The notes: generated by a model from the letters alone, not told the origin. Positions 44,080 to 52,939 are shown, counted from the stretch's first letter. The stretch: DNA of 64,000 bases from Ignavibacteria bacterium (GCA_017303675.1 JAFLBX010000002.1:372001-436000); one strand, 5' to 3'. A program made the numbers and translations.

Positions 44080-45432
44080 TTGCTGATATATCGTTACATA
44101 TTAAAGGCACATTTTGCGCCATTTATAATTTCTTTTTTTATTGTTATTTTTGTTTTTACGTTCCAGTTCATTTATAAGTATATAGATAACCTGGTAGGTA
44201 AGGGCTTAAGCTGGTGGATAATTACTCAGCTTATAACCCTGAATTTAGCGTGGATGGTGACCCTGGCGGGTCCCATGGCTGTTTTAATAGCTACGCTTAT
44301 GGCTTTTGGTTCTTTGTCATCTACTAATGAAACTACAGTAATGCGTGCTTCAGGCTTAAGCCCGCTAAAGCTGATTCTTCCGGTACTTTTTATCTCAGGT
44401 ATTTTGTGTTACGGACTGATATTATTCAACAATAAAGTACTGCCGGAAGCTAACCACAGAACCCGTGTTTTAATGACAGATATTCAGCGAACCAAACCGA
44501 CCTTCGTAATTGAAGCGGGAAAGTTCACCGATGATATCAGCGGGTATAATATGCTGGTTAAAAAAACCTATGAAAACTCAAACAAGCTTGAAGGCGTTTT
44601 CATAATTGATAACTCAAACCCGGTTTATTCAAATACACTGACCGCAGACAGCGGACAGATAAATTTTTCAGGTGATTATTCAAAGATAATACTTGATCTT
44701 TATAACGGTGAAATTCACCAGATTGATAAAAAGAAACCTAACGGTTCTTACCGCAGAATAAAGTTTTCAAAGCATATAGTGTCTATCGATGCCCAGGGAT
44801 TCGGCTTTTCAAGCTCTGACGAGAGCGCTTTTTCCAGGGGTGATCGTGAGCTTAGCGCGGATTCGATGCGAAGCATCGTGAATAACATTACTACCAGCTT
44901 TGAAACTGATAAGCTTCAATCAGCAGTGCAGGTACAAAACCTGGCAATTGAATTGACCCAGGTAAAATATGATACAACATCACTTGATAGCAATGCTGCG
45001 AACGTGAACCGTATCAAAGTTCTTTCAATTATTAACAGGTATAAAGGCTACAAGAACAAATATGTGAACCAGAGAAGTATTGAACGCTCTAACCAGAAGC
45101 AGATCGATATGTACCTGGTTGAAATTTACAAGAAATATTCAATACCCTTTGCATGTGTTGTGTTTGTTCTCATCGGCGCTCCGCTTGGCATGATAACCCG
45201 AAAAGGGGGCTTTGGAGTGGCTGCAGGAATGAGTTTAGGGTTCTTTTTATTATATTGGGCATGTTTAATTGGCGGCGAAAAGCTTGCTGATAGAGAGCTT
45301 TTAAGTCCGTTCTTAAGCATGTGGATAGCCAATATCATTTTAGGTTCAGCAGGTTTATATTTGGTTTTCAGGGATAGCTTAAACATAAAGAGATTGTTTA
45401 AACGAAGAACAATTACAGTTAAGCCGATTTAA
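44080..45432 (+). CDS. LptF/LptG-family LPS-export permease
   Basis: A 450-residue YjgP/YjgQ family inner-membrane protein: three N-terminal helices including PFIISFFIVIFVFTFQFIYK, a large periplasmic beta-jellyroll domain (about residues 130-330), then three C-terminal helices with VLIGAPLGMITRKGGFG. In the Lpt machine two such subunits with LptB extract LPS from the inner membrane. The start is TTG at 44080. Only one copy is in this window, as in lineages where one or both are separate. An SRP RNA follows by 10 bases. Confidence 0.86.
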   Translation: MLIYRYILKAHFAPFIISFFIVIFVFTFQFIYKYIDNLVGKGLSWWIITQLITLNLAWMVTLAGPMAVLIATLMAFGSLSSTNETTVMRASGLSPLKLILPVLFISGILCYGLILFNNKVLPEANHRTRVLMTDIQRTKPTFVIEAGKFTDDISGYNMLVKKTYENSNKLEGVFIIDNSNPVYSNTLTADSGQINFSGDYSKIILDLYNGEIHQIDKKKPNGSYRRIKFSKHIVSIDAQGFGFSSSDESAFSRGDRELSADSMRSIVNNITTSFETDKLQSAVQVQNLAIELTQVKYDTTSLDSNAANVNRIKVLSIINRYKGYKNKYVNQRSIERSNQKQIDMYLVEIYKKYSIPFACVVFVLIGAPLGMITRKGGFGVAAGMSLGFFLLYWACLIGGEKLADRELLSPFLSMWIANIILGSAGLYLVFRDSLNIKRLFKRRTITVKPI

Positions 45433-45441
45433 GATTTTTAT

Positions 45442-45543
45442 GGTCAAGTCCCGGGCAACAGTTTTTTGCCTAACCCCGCCAGGTTCGAAAGAAAGCAACG
45501 GTAAGCAAAATATTGTGTGATCCGGGTAACTTGACCTTTTTTA
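45442..45543 (+). ncRNA. ffs: Signal recognition particle RNA, small bacterial type
   Basis: The central helix 8 core ccgccaggttcgaaagaaagc followed by aacggtaagc is the conserved Ffh-binding region (compare the E. coli core with its GGAA tetraloop). The ends pair: ggtcaagt (45442-45449) with acttgacc (45529-45536), and a run of T's follows, acting as terminator. The length, about 95 bases, is right for the short form that lacks the Alu domain. It lies between the LPS permease and an oxidoreductase gene. Confidence 0.88.
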
Positions 45544-45573
45544 TTTTCTGCCAATTTATACTTATATTACATT

Positions 45574-46578
45574 ATGGAAAAATTAAGGATATTAATTTCG
45601 GGACTTGGAGGTATTGCCCAGATTGCTCACCTTCCAATTTTATCAAAGCTTGATAGCGTTGAAATTGCCGGAGTATGCGATATTGACCGCTCTAAGGCAA
45701 GATCAATTGCTGCAAAATATAATGTTAAAAGTTCATTTAAAGATCTTGATGAAATGCTGGATACAGTTGATGCTGACTGCCTCATAGTTACTTCACCAAC
45801 CTCCATGCATAAAGAGCAGGCTGTAAAAGGGCTGCAAAAAGGACTGAACGTACTTGTTGAAAAACCCCTTGCTAGGAATTATGAAGAAGCTTCCGCCATT
45901 GTTGATGCTGCCAAAAAAGCCAAGAAGCTGCTTATGGTCGGTATGAATAACCGCTTCAGGCCGGAAGTTATGATGCAGGAAAGCTTTGTATCAGCCGGTG
46001 AAATAGGTGAAGTGTTTTATATCAAAACCGGGTATCTTAAAAAAAGAAGCACTGCTGAAAAATGGTCGGTTAAAAAAGCCGAAGCCGGCGGCGGTGTATT
46101 TATGGATCTTGGAATAGTAATACTTGATATCGCTTTATGGATGATGAAATTCCCGAAGATAAAAAGCGTATCTGCAGTTAATTTTAATCATTCATTTAAA
46201 GATGTTGAAGATTCTTCATTTGTGCTGTTAAGGTTTGAGAACGGTTCAACCGTTTCCATTGAAACAAGCTGGACGCTCCACAGGGCTAATGATATGTTCT
46301 ACTGTAATGTTTACGGCAGGGAAGGCTCAACTAGCATAAACCCGCTGCGCATATACAAGAACATGCATGATACACTTGTTAACGTTACCCCGGTTAAGAT
46401 AGAAAAGCCCGCGAATTTGTTCAAGCGTACTTATGAATATGAGCTGAATAATTTCATCAATTCCGTTTTGACAGGTAAGCCTTCGCTTTCTGATGGCTCT
46501 GAATCACTTGACCGTATGAGAATTGTTGATGCAATATATGAATCTGCAAAAGCCGGCCGGGAAGTTACGTTTAAGTAA
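45574..46578 (+). CDS. Gfo/Idh/MocA-family oxidoreductase
   Basis: A 334-residue NAD(P)-dependent oxidoreductase. The Rossmann start is ILISGLGGIAQIAHLPIL, the catalytic-site motif is VEKPLARNYEEA (EKP), and the C-terminal domain has GGGVFMDLGIVILDIALWMM with the His/Asp positions of the family partly changed (Asp kept, Gly-Ile for the usual His). Substrates are typically sugars or cyclitols; none can be assigned. It starts 31 bases after the SRP RNA. Confidence 0.85.
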   Translation: MEKLRILISGLGGIAQIAHLPILSKLDSVEIAGVCDIDRSKARSIAAKYNVKSSFKDLDEMLDTVDADCLIVTSPTSMHKEQAVKGLQKGLNVLVEKPLARNYEEASAIVDAAKKAKKLLMVGMNNRFRPEVMMQESFVSAGEIGEVFYIKTGYLKKRSTAEKWSVKKAEAGGGVFMDLGIVILDIALWMMKFPKIKSVSAVNFNHSFKDVEDSSFVLLRFENGSTVSIETSWTLHRANDMFYCNVYGREGSTSINPLRIYKNMHDTLVNVTPVKIEKPANLFKRTYEYELNNFINSVLTGKPSLSDGSESLDRMRIVDAIYESAKAGREVTFK

Positions 46579-46641
46579 TTTTTCCTGCTGTCATTCCGGA
46601 TTTAGTCCGGAATCTCGTTTTTAGAAATTAAATAGTAACTT

Positions 46642-46695
46642 GAATTCACAACTAAGTATGAATTCACAACTTACTATGTTTTCACAGCTAAATAT
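46642..46695. repeat. Three 18-bp tandem repeats upstream of a start codon
   Basis: gaattcacaactaagtat, gaattcacaacttactat and gttttcacagctaaatat follow one another, and a partial fourth unit (gttttcatg, 46696-46704) supplies the ATG of the next gene. Confidence 0.85.
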
Positions 46696-46701
46696 GTTTT
46701 C

Positions 46702-47553
46702 ATGAAAAAAAAGATCGGCATTATAGGGGCGGGAACAATGGGCAGCGGCATAGCCGCAGCTTCCGCTGTAAGCGGGTTTGGGACAGTATTGTATGATATC
46801 TACCCCGATGCTGTTGATAAAGCATTTTCAGGTATAAAAAAAGGATGGGATAAGCTGGCTGAAAAAGGCAAGCTCGATAATGCCAAAAAAGGAGCTGCAG
46901 TTAATAACCTGCAGAAAGCTGCCGCATTAAATGAGCTGGCTGAATGCGATATAATTATCGAAGCAGCAATTGAAAATATTGAACTGAAAAAGGACCTTTA
47001 TAAGGAGCTTGATGATCTTACCGCTGAAAATGTTATACTTGCCACCAATACATCGTCATTTTCAATTACTGCAATATCATCTGCCGTAAAGAAAAATCCC
47101 GGCCGGGTGATTGGGATGCACTTTTTTAATCCCGCAAATATCATGAAGCTTGTAGAGGTTATTAAAGGAGAATTTACTTCTGTTGAAACTGTAAATACCG
47201 TAACCGAGCTTTGTAAAAAGCTCGGCAAAGTGCCGGTGATGTGCAAAGATACCCCTGCATTTATTGTTAACCGTGTTGCCCGTGCATTTTACGGTGAATC
47301 ACTTAAAATTATGGGAGAAGAAGCTGTTGAGCCTGCCCTTGTTGATACAGTTATGAAAGAAGAAGGGGGCTTTGCTATGGGACCCTTTGAATTGATGGAT
47401 CTTATTGGTATCGATGTAAATCTTTCCGTAACTAAATCAGTTTATGAAGCGTTCTTTTATGACCAGAAGTATAAGCCAAGCCCAATCCAGCAGAAAATGG
47501 TTGATGCCGGACTTCTTGGCAGAAAAACCAAACAGGGCTTTTATAAATATTGA
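46702..47553 (+). CDS. 3-hydroxyacyl-CoA (3-hydroxybutyryl-CoA) dehydrogenase
   Basis: A 283-residue single-domain-type 3-hydroxybutyryl-CoA dehydrogenase. The NAD site GIIGAGTMGSGIAAASA, the catalytic His in GMHFFNPANIMKLVEV and the C-terminal helices (KEEGGFAMGPFELMDLIGIDV) are intact. It oxidises L-3-hydroxyacyl-CoA in beta-oxidation or butanoate metabolism. It has no thiolase or enoyl-CoA hydratase beside it. The ATG is embedded in the tail of an 18-bp tandem repeat. Confidence 0.92.
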   Translation: MKKKIGIIGAGTMGSGIAAASAVSGFGTVLYDIYPDAVDKAFSGIKKGWDKLAEKGKLDNAKKGAAVNNLQKAAALNELAECDIIIEAAIENIELKKDLYKELDDLTAENVILATNTSSFSITAISSAVKKNPGRVIGMHFFNPANIMKLVEVIKGEFTSVETVNTVTELCKKLGKVPVMCKDTPAFIVNRVARAFYGESLKIMGEEAVEPALVDTVMKEEGGFAMGPFELMDLIGIDVNLSVTKSVYEAFFYDQKYKPSPIQQKMVDAGLLGRKTKQGFYKY

Positions 47554-47561
47554 TTTCACTG

Positions 47562-47591
47562 TGTCATTCCTGCGAAAGCAGGAATCTTTAA
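47562..47591. repeat. Short palindromic repeat with GAAA loop (second copy)
   Basis: The attcctgc-gaaa-gcaggaat stem-loop (47566-47585) follows the stop of the dehydrogenase gene; the same core is at 40917-40946. Confidence 0.8.
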
Positions 47592-47594
47592 TAA

Positions 47595-47628
47595 TTGAAC
47601 AAAAAGTTACTTTTTTTTATTATCTTTG
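47595..47628 (+). promoter_or_regulatory. Candidate promoter of the small membrane protein gene
   Basis: TTGAAC (47595) and TATCTTTG (47621-47628) are 20 bases apart; the second box fits TAnnTTTG. The spacing is a little long. Confidence 0.45.
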
Positions 47629-47671
47629 TACAGCACAATTCATAAAGGATAAAACAAAAGCAAAAGACTAA

Positions 47672-47989
47672 ATGCAAACACTACTAAAAATATTGGGATT
47701 TGTAACCATCTTTATCGGCATTATTGCCGGAATATATGTTATATCTGATGCATTGAGCCTTTACGCAAGCTTAAAGGGCGCCCCTAATCCGTATATGGAA
47801 CAGGTTTATCTGATAAAAATTGTTGCAGGCGGCGCTATTATTCTTTCATCAATAGTTTCAGGCATGCTGTACCTCAGCTTCGGGATAGTTATTGAGCTGC
47901 TTGATAGCCTTAATCACCGCATCATTATGTTTCTGGATGCACTGGAAAAATCCAAAAATCCAAAACAGGATGATGAGTTCAGTTATTAA
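47672..47989 (+). CDS. Small membrane protein of unknown function
   Basis: A 105-residue protein with two hydrophobic helices (LGFVTIFIGIIAGIYVIS at the N-terminus and VAGGAIILSSIVSGMLYLSFGI after the middle) and a polar C-terminus (SLNHRIIMFLDALEKSKN). No family recognised. It is bracketed by its own promoter-like box and a terminator, so it is a separate unit. It may be a stress or scaffold protein, but nothing in the sequence shows this. Confidence 0.55.
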   Translation: MQTLLKILGFVTIFIGIIAGIYVISDALSLYASLKGAPNPYMEQVYLIKIVAGGAIILSSIVSGMLYLSFGIVIELLDSLNHRIIMFLDALEKSKNPKQDDEFSY

Positions 47990-48013
47990 GATATTTTCAT
48001 ATTTAGATTAGTC

Positions 48014-48045
48014 AAAAGGGATGATATTTTATCATCCCTTTTTTG
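48014..48045 (+). terminator. Intrinsic terminator
   Basis: A perfect 12-bp stem aaaagggatgat/atcatccctttt with a short loop and T-run after the small membrane protein gene. Confidence 0.87.
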
Positions 48046-48078
48046 TTTAATTAATTTGGCTGTTATGAAGGGCAGAGT

Positions 48079-48624
48079 TTATCTTAATTCTGCTTTTGTC
48101 CGCGAAACCCATATCGGCAAATCATGGCTGGCTTTGCCAAGCAGCATATTCAATTGACCCGTATGATGCATTACATGCCGCATATTATACATAGTAATTT
48201 CAATCATACTGTAATCCTTCCATGGATTTTTCCATCTAAATGCTGCTTTTGTTTCATCCATATCCTGAAGCAAATTTCGCAATTTGCTGCGGCAATGAGC
48301 TGTATATTCAAGCAGCTCTTCTTTAGAAAATATTCTCCCGGGCATGATCTCATCTATTTCTTCCTCCTTATAATTGAACTTATCCGGTGTTTTAAAATTT
48401 TCCGGGGTTGTATCAAGATAGTAATCAGTAAAAAATAATGTATGGAAAGCTATATACCAGAAACTTCCCCGAAGCTCATCAATATGTTTGGCGTCATTTG
48501 AGTCTCCGCCGGTGGAGTAATTGTAAGTCCATAAGCTGTCCGGACATTTCGCTATTGCATTTTCGAACATATCAAGCGCCGCGCCGAATTGACTCCATAA
48601 TTCTGTACTAATAGTATTATACAT
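48079..48624 (-). CDS. DinB-family protein
   Basis: A 181-residue DinB-like four-helix protein. Metal-ligand type His residues are visible in WYIAFHTLFFTDYYLD and in YNMRHVMHHTGQLNML near the end. It starts MYNTISTELWSQFGAALDM and has a clear tandem paralogue 55 bases upstream on the same strand (the broken copy). Function unknown; thiol S-transferase activity is known for some family members. Confidence 0.78.
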   Translation of the reverse strand: MYNTISTELWSQFGAALDMFENAIAKCPDSLWTYNYSTGGDSNDAKHIDELRGSFWYIAFHTLFFTDYYLDTTPENFKTPDKFNYKEEEIDEIMPGRIFSKEELLEYTAHCRSKLRNLLQDMDETKAAFRWKNPWKDYSMIEITMYNMRHVMHHTGQLNMLLGKASHDLPIWVSRTKAELR

Positions 48625-48678
48625 AATATTTTTTTATTATTATCTGTGTTTTAGTTTTGTTTTTACTCGATTAAAATT

Positions 48679-49179
48679 TTAAATGCTCAGCAATTCTGAT
48701 TTTGTTTGCGATACCCATACAGGCAAGTTATGGTCAACCTTACCTAGCAGAATGTTTAGCTGCCCGGTGTGATGTTATATATGCCGCATACTGTGAAGCA
48801 AGTGTTCAGTCATAGTGTGATCCCTTCGTTTATTGTTCCATCTCATTGTGAAAATGTCATGGGACTTGCTGCTGATCAATTTACGGAATTTTTCCCTGCA
48901 ATGCCGTATATATGAAATAAGCTCTGCTTTTGTATATGTTCTCTCCGGCATTATCCCTGATGGGTCCATTTCTGATAATGTGTACGGTTCCGGCGGATGG
49001 AAGCTATCCGGGTCAGTTGTCAGGTCATAATCAGTGAAAAATAAACAATGGTAAGCATTATACCAGAATTTATTTTCATCATCCCAAAGGCTTTCCGGAC
49101 ATTTATCCAGAGCGTTTTCAAGCATATCCAGTGCTGCACCATACTGCCGCCAAATTTCCTGTATTATTGTATCTTTCAT
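48679..49179 (-). pseudogene. DinB-family gene interrupted by one in-frame stop codon
   Basis: Starting at the ATG at 49179 (MKDTIIQEIWRQYGAALDML) the frame matches the neighbouring DinB protein throughout, ending at a TAA at 48775-48777 just after MRHI. The same frame continues past the stop with HHTGQLNILLGKVDHNLP and VWVSQTKSELLSI, matching the neighbour's last 34 residues, to a normal stop at 48679. So one nonsense codon, not a frameshift, separates two well-conserved parts. Either a recent pseudogene or read-through; sequencing error is the third possibility. Confidence 0.8.
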
Positions 49180-49413
49180 ATTATTTTTTATTGGTTTATA
49201 AAATACTTTATTCTGCAATAAATATAAATGATTAATTTCTTCGATGTGTATCGTGTTATGATACTTTTTTGTTTGCCTGTCATTCCCTCAGATATTAAGA
49301 CCAAGTTACCTCTTTAGTTTCTTTATTATATTTTAAAAAATCACTATATTTGTAAGATTATCGTTATTTTCACCAGCTTTTATAAAATCACGATAAAATC
49401 GTGATGAAGTCAC

Positions 49414-49487
49414 GCCCTCGTAGCTCAGTAGGATAGAGCGTCGGTTTCCTAAACCGCAGGCCACAGGTTCGACTCCTGTCGAGGGTA
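49414..49487 (+). tRNA. tRNA-Arg (anticodon CCU)
   Basis: A 74-base tRNA: acceptor gccctcg/cgagggt, D arm agctc...gagc, anticodon loop ttcctaa reading CCT (Arg, AGG codons), T arm acagg-ttcgact-cctgt, discriminator A; CCA is not encoded. The top anticodon-stem pair is a T-C mismatch. A TATATTTG promoter-like box is at 49345-49352, and an 8-bp hairpin (atcacgat/atcgtgat, 49387-49405) lies between it and the tRNA. Confidence 0.93.
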
Positions 49488-49497
49488 CAAAAAAATT

Positions 49498-49550
49498 AAG
49501 CCAAAATGTCAAAACATTAAGTTTTGTGAAATTTTGGCTTTTAAAATTTT
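49498..49550 (+). terminator. Terminator hairpin after tRNA-Arg
   Basis: Outer stem aagccaaaat/attttggctt (10 bp, perfect) with an inner caaaac/gttttg stem, followed by an A/T run. The next gene's ATG is 14 bases beyond the stem. Confidence 0.75.
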
Positions 49551-49554
49551 TTAA

Positions 49555-50286
49555 ATGGCAAATAAAGTCGCATTAGTTACCGGCGGTGTTCGCAGGCTTG
49601 GAAGGCAAATTTCGCTTTACCTCGCCTCTAAAGGGTATGAGCTTGCCATTATTTACAACTCAAGCACTGCCGCTGAAATTAAACGCACATCAGCCTTGCT
49701 CAGTGCATTCGGAATAAAATACAGGCTTTATAAATGTGACCTTAAAGATATCAGATCCGTCAGGAAAACAATTGATTCAATCGGCAGGGAGTTTAATAAA
49801 ATTGATGTTCTTGTAAATAATTCAGGAGTGATCAAAAAAGTTGATCTGCTTGATATCACCGAAGAATTGTTTGATGATACCATCGCTGTGAATCTGAAAG
49901 CGCCATTGTTCGTTTCTCAATCTGCAGTTAAATATTTAGAGAAGGCAAAAGCGCCGGTGATAATTAATATAGCTTCACTCGGCGGACTTGAGAACTGGAG
50001 CGGATTTATTCCATACAGCCTGAGCAAAACAGGCGCTGTAAAGCTGACGTATCTCCTGGCAAGAAGACTGGCTCCGAAGATTCGTGTGAATGCAATAGCT
50101 CCCGGCACAATTATCATTCCCGGTGAAGAAAAAGGTACTCCGGATAAAATTAATGTTTCTAAGATACCTTTGAAAAAATACGGCTCATCTGCAGATATTA
50201 TAAATGCAGTTGAGTTTATAATTGAGTGCAGTTATTTGACAGGCCATGTAATTCCGGTTGATGGCGGAAGACTGCTGAACAATTAG
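49555..50286 (+). CDS. Short-chain dehydrogenase/reductase, pteridine-reductase-like
   Basis: A 243-residue SDR. The cofactor motif VTGGVRRLGRQI has the Arg (TGxxxRxG) typical of pteridine/dihydromonapterin reductases such as FolM; NNSGVI, ASLGGL and the catalytic YSLSK are present. It may reduce a pterin or another carbonyl with NADPH. The start ATG comes immediately after the tRNA terminator hairpin, so it has almost no untranslated leader. Confidence 0.83.
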   Translation: MANKVALVTGGVRRLGRQISLYLASKGYELAIIYNSSTAAEIKRTSALLSAFGIKYRLYKCDLKDIRSVRKTIDSIGREFNKIDVLVNNSGVIKKVDLLDITEELFDDTIAVNLKAPLFVSQSAVKYLEKAKAPVIINIASLGGLENWSGFIPYSLSKTGAVKLTYLLARRLAPKIRVNAIAPGTIIIPGEEKGTPDKINVSKIPLKKYGSSADIINAVEFIIECSYLTGHVIPVDGGRLLNN

Positions 50287-50367
50287 CAATTAACAATGAA
50301 CAATTAATAACATCATTAGTTGTTAATAGGTTTATAAGTTGTCGTAGAGCATTCAATGAATTATTTT

Positions 50368-50416
50368 CTCATCCTAAGCCTGTCGAAGGATGACCCCTCG
50401 ACAAGCTCGGGGTGAG
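50368..50416. repeat. Dispersed palindromic repeat unit
   Basis: ctcatcctaagcctgtcgaaggatg facing cccctcgacaagctcggggtgag, the same pair that forms the 66-bp tandem array at 29361. Confidence 0.8.
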
Positions 50417-50486
50417 TATAGATGAATCGTGATCAGCTAAACCATAGTATCAAAATAATATACTGAGTAAGAATTAAATCAAACAT

Positions 50487-51368
50487 ATGGCATTACAAAA
50501 AGCACCAAAAGCGTATAAAGATGAAAAGTTCCTCAACAGTCCGGCAGCACGCTCGCTTAGGATAGTTTCAGAGTATATGGAACCGCAATACCGCTTCCGC
50601 AAAGAAAATGTACGTGATACAATAGTATTTTACGGTTCAGCGCGCCTGCTTCCCAGAAGTGAAGCAAATAAACGGCTTAAGGCTGTAAAACAGCATAAAA
50701 ATCCGAAGCCTGAACGTATCAGGGATGCTGAGATGGACCTTGAAATGTCACGTTACTATGAAGATACCGTAAAGCTTTCGCAGATGATAACTGAGTGGTC
50801 AATGAAGCAGGAACCGGGCAACAGGTTTGTTGTATGTTCCGGCGGGGGACCCGGTATCATGGAAGCATCAAACCGCGGCGCGAAAAAAGCCGGCGGTAAA
50901 TCAATCGGTCTGAATATCAGCCTGCCGTTTGAACAGAACCCGAATCCATACATCACGCCTGCGCTTAATTTTGAATTCCATTACTTCTTTATGCGCAAGT
51001 TCTGGTTCGCTTACCTTGCCAAAGCGCTTATCATTATGCCCGGCGGTTTCGGTACGCTTGATGAGCTTTTTGAGCTGCTCACGCTTATACAGACCAAAAA
51101 GATCAGGAAAAAAATGCCTGTCATAATTTACGATAAAAAGTTCTGGAATAATATTATCAACCTCGAAGAGCTTGCCAACAAACGCGTTATAGACAGGGAA
51201 GACCTCAAGCTGTTTTGTGTTGTTGATACAGTTGAAGAGGCATTTGAAATTCTCAAAAATGACCTGAGCAAGCATTACCTGCAAAAAACGGTAAGCCTTT
51301 TTAACCAGAAAGCAGTTGTAACGCCAAAAGAAAAACGCAAGCTTAAAAAAAGAGTTAAAGAAGCATAA
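50487..51368 (+). CDS. LOG-family Rossmann-fold protein (TIGR00730-like)
   Basis: A 293-residue LOG/lysine-decarboxylase-like protein. The diagnostic motif PGGFGTLDELFE is present after ALIIM, with CSGGGPGIMEASNRGA before it. LOG enzymes cleave nucleoside 5'-monophosphates from riboside forms; many bacterial members act on AMP or cytokinin-like ribotides. An extra N-terminal region (about 100 residues) precedes the usual core and the C-terminus is basic (KEKRKLKKRVKE). Confidence 0.86.
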   Translation: MALQKAPKAYKDEKFLNSPAARSLRIVSEYMEPQYRFRKENVRDTIVFYGSARLLPRSEANKRLKAVKQHKNPKPERIRDAEMDLEMSRYYEDTVKLSQMITEWSMKQEPGNRFVVCSGGGPGIMEASNRGAKKAGGKSIGLNISLPFEQNPNPYITPALNFEFHYFFMRKFWFAYLAKALIIMPGGFGTLDELFELLTLIQTKKIRKKMPVIIYDKKFWNNIINLEELANKRVIDREDLKLFCVVDTVEEAFEILKNDLSKHYLQKTVSLFNQKAVVTPKEKRKLKKRVKEA

Positions 51369-51421
51369 TTTTATTAAAGCTACAAAAAAGTTAAGAAGTT
51401 TAGAAATACCAGAGTAATATT

Positions 51422-52303
51422 ATGATAATCAGCATGACAGGATTTGGAAAAGCTTCCAGGTCCGTAAAAAAATTAAAAGTATCAGTTGAGCTTCGCAGCA
51501 TTAACAGCAAGTACTTAGAAGTATCCTGCAGGCTGCCAATGGTTTTTTCCGATAAGGAGTCAGAGATAAAGGAAATTATCTCGCAGAAGGTTTCCCGCGG
51601 AAAGATATCAGTTCAGCTTGGAATTGAAAAAAGCGCAAACAGCGATGTAACTATCCAGGTAAAGCCTGATGCCGTTAAAGAGTATTATAAGCTTCTCTCA
51701 GGTATCAAAAAAACTACAGGCATCAAAGAAGAAATAAAGCTTGAACATATTCTCAAGTTCTCGGAAATATTCAAAGGTGAATCCAATGATGACCTTGCGG
51801 ATTACTGGAATGATATCAAAAAAATTGTTTCCGCCGCTGTAAACGATCTTGTTGTTATGAAAGCCAAAGAAGGCAAGGTGCTTGAAAAGGATATTCTAAG
51901 CAGGCTGAGCTCAATAGAAAAAAAGCTTGATGTAGTTACAAAGCTTTCCGTAAAGAATGTAAGCGAAACAAAAAGGAAAATGCTCGATAAGGTTAATAAC
52001 CTTATCAATGAAGCAGGCATACAGGCGGATAATAACAGGCTTGAATACGAGCTTATCATGATAAGCGACAGGCTTGATATAACCGAAGAGGTGATTAGGG
52101 CTAAATCTCACATTAACTATTTCAGGAATAACGTAAAACAAAAGGAGCTCTCAGGCCGCAGGCTTAACTTCCTGGTGCAGGAGATCAACAGGGAAATTAA
52201 TACAATAGCTTCAAAATCCAACAGCTCAGAAATTTCCCAGTTCGTAGTGGAAATGAAGGAAGAGCTTGAAAAGATCAAGGAACAGCTCCAGAATATTGAG
52301 TAA
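51422..52303 (+). CDS. yicC: YicC-family endoribonuclease
   Basis: A 293-residue YicC-like protein. It starts ISMTGFGKASRS and has the family ends RLNFLVQEINREINTIASKS and EMKEELEKIKEQLQNIE. In E. coli YicC is an RNase involved in stress RNA turnover. It is followed by gmk, rpoZ and coaBC, the order that is widely conserved, so I infer one operon. Confidence 0.92.
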   Translation: MIISMTGFGKASRSVKKLKVSVELRSINSKYLEVSCRLPMVFSDKESEIKEIISQKVSRGKISVQLGIEKSANSDVTIQVKPDAVKEYYKLLSGIKKTTGIKEEIKLEHILKFSEIFKGESNDDLADYWNDIKKIVSAAVNDLVVMKAKEGKVLEKDILSRLSSIEKKLDVVTKLSVKNVSETKRKMLDKVNNLINEAGIQADNNRLEYELIMISDRLDITEEVIRAKSHINYFRNNVKQKELSGRRLNFLVQEINREINTIASKSNSSEISQFVVEMKEELEKIKEQLQNIE

Positions 52304-52387
52304 TTTCTTTGTTTTTATTAGTTTTTAAGGAAATTAATTCGACTTTTAATAAACCAAATAAATCACGATATTTAAGATTAGTCTGAT

Positions 52388-52939
52388 ATGCTCTTTGTAA
52401 TTTGCGCATCAAGCGGAGCAGGTAAAACAACAATTATCAGGGAATTATTTAAAAAATTCCCCGGAATTTCTTTTTCTGTATCCGCTACAACCAGGAAAAA
52501 ACGACCCAATGAAACCGACGGTAAGGATTATCATTTCATTTCCGTGGAAGAGTTCACAAGGCGCAAAGAAGCCGGCGAATTTATCGAAACCGAAGAAGTG
52601 CACGGCAATTTTTACGGCACATTAAAAAGTGAAGCTGAACCGTTCCTTAAAAACGAAGGAATAATGATACTGGATGTAGATGTTAAAGGCGCGCTGAACA
52701 TTAAAAATATGTACCCTGAAGCTATCACGGTTTTTATTGATGTTCCTTTTGATGAGCTTGTAAGAAGGCTAAGAAGCCGTAACACAGAAACCGAAGAGGA
52801 GATACAAAAACGCTCTTCACGTATCAAAATGGAAGCGGGACTGAAAGATAAGTTCGACTACATTGTAGATAACAGCAGCGGCATTGAAAATGCCGTTAAG
52901 GAAACTGAAAAAATAATAAATAAATATATAAAGCATTAA
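52388..52939 (+). CDS. gmk: Guanylate kinase
   Basis: A 183-residue GMP kinase. P-loop ASSGAGKTTII, the GMP-binding SVSATTRKKRPNETDGKDYHF and the lid region ERRL-type RRLRSRNTETEEEIQKR. It phosphorylates GMP to GDP and feeds guanine nucleotide pools. rpoZ starts 11 bases later. Confidence 0.96.
   Translation: MLFVICASSGAGKTTIIRELFKKFPGISFSVSATTRKKRPNETDGKDYHFISVEEFTRRKEAGEFIETEEVHGNFYGTLKSEAEPFLKNEGIMILDVDVKGALNIKNMYPEAITVFIDVPFDELVRRLRSRNTETEEEIQKRSSRIKMEAGLKDKFDYIVDNSSGIENAVKETEKIINKYIKH

Noticed and set aside
48124-48438. Plus-strand frame antisense to the DinB gene
   Set aside because: No start context or domain; the minus-strand DinB motifs explain the region.
50901-51284. Minus-strand frame inside the LOG gene
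   Set aside because: No motif or ribosome site; the plus-strand LOG motif PGGFGTLDE is intact in this stretch.
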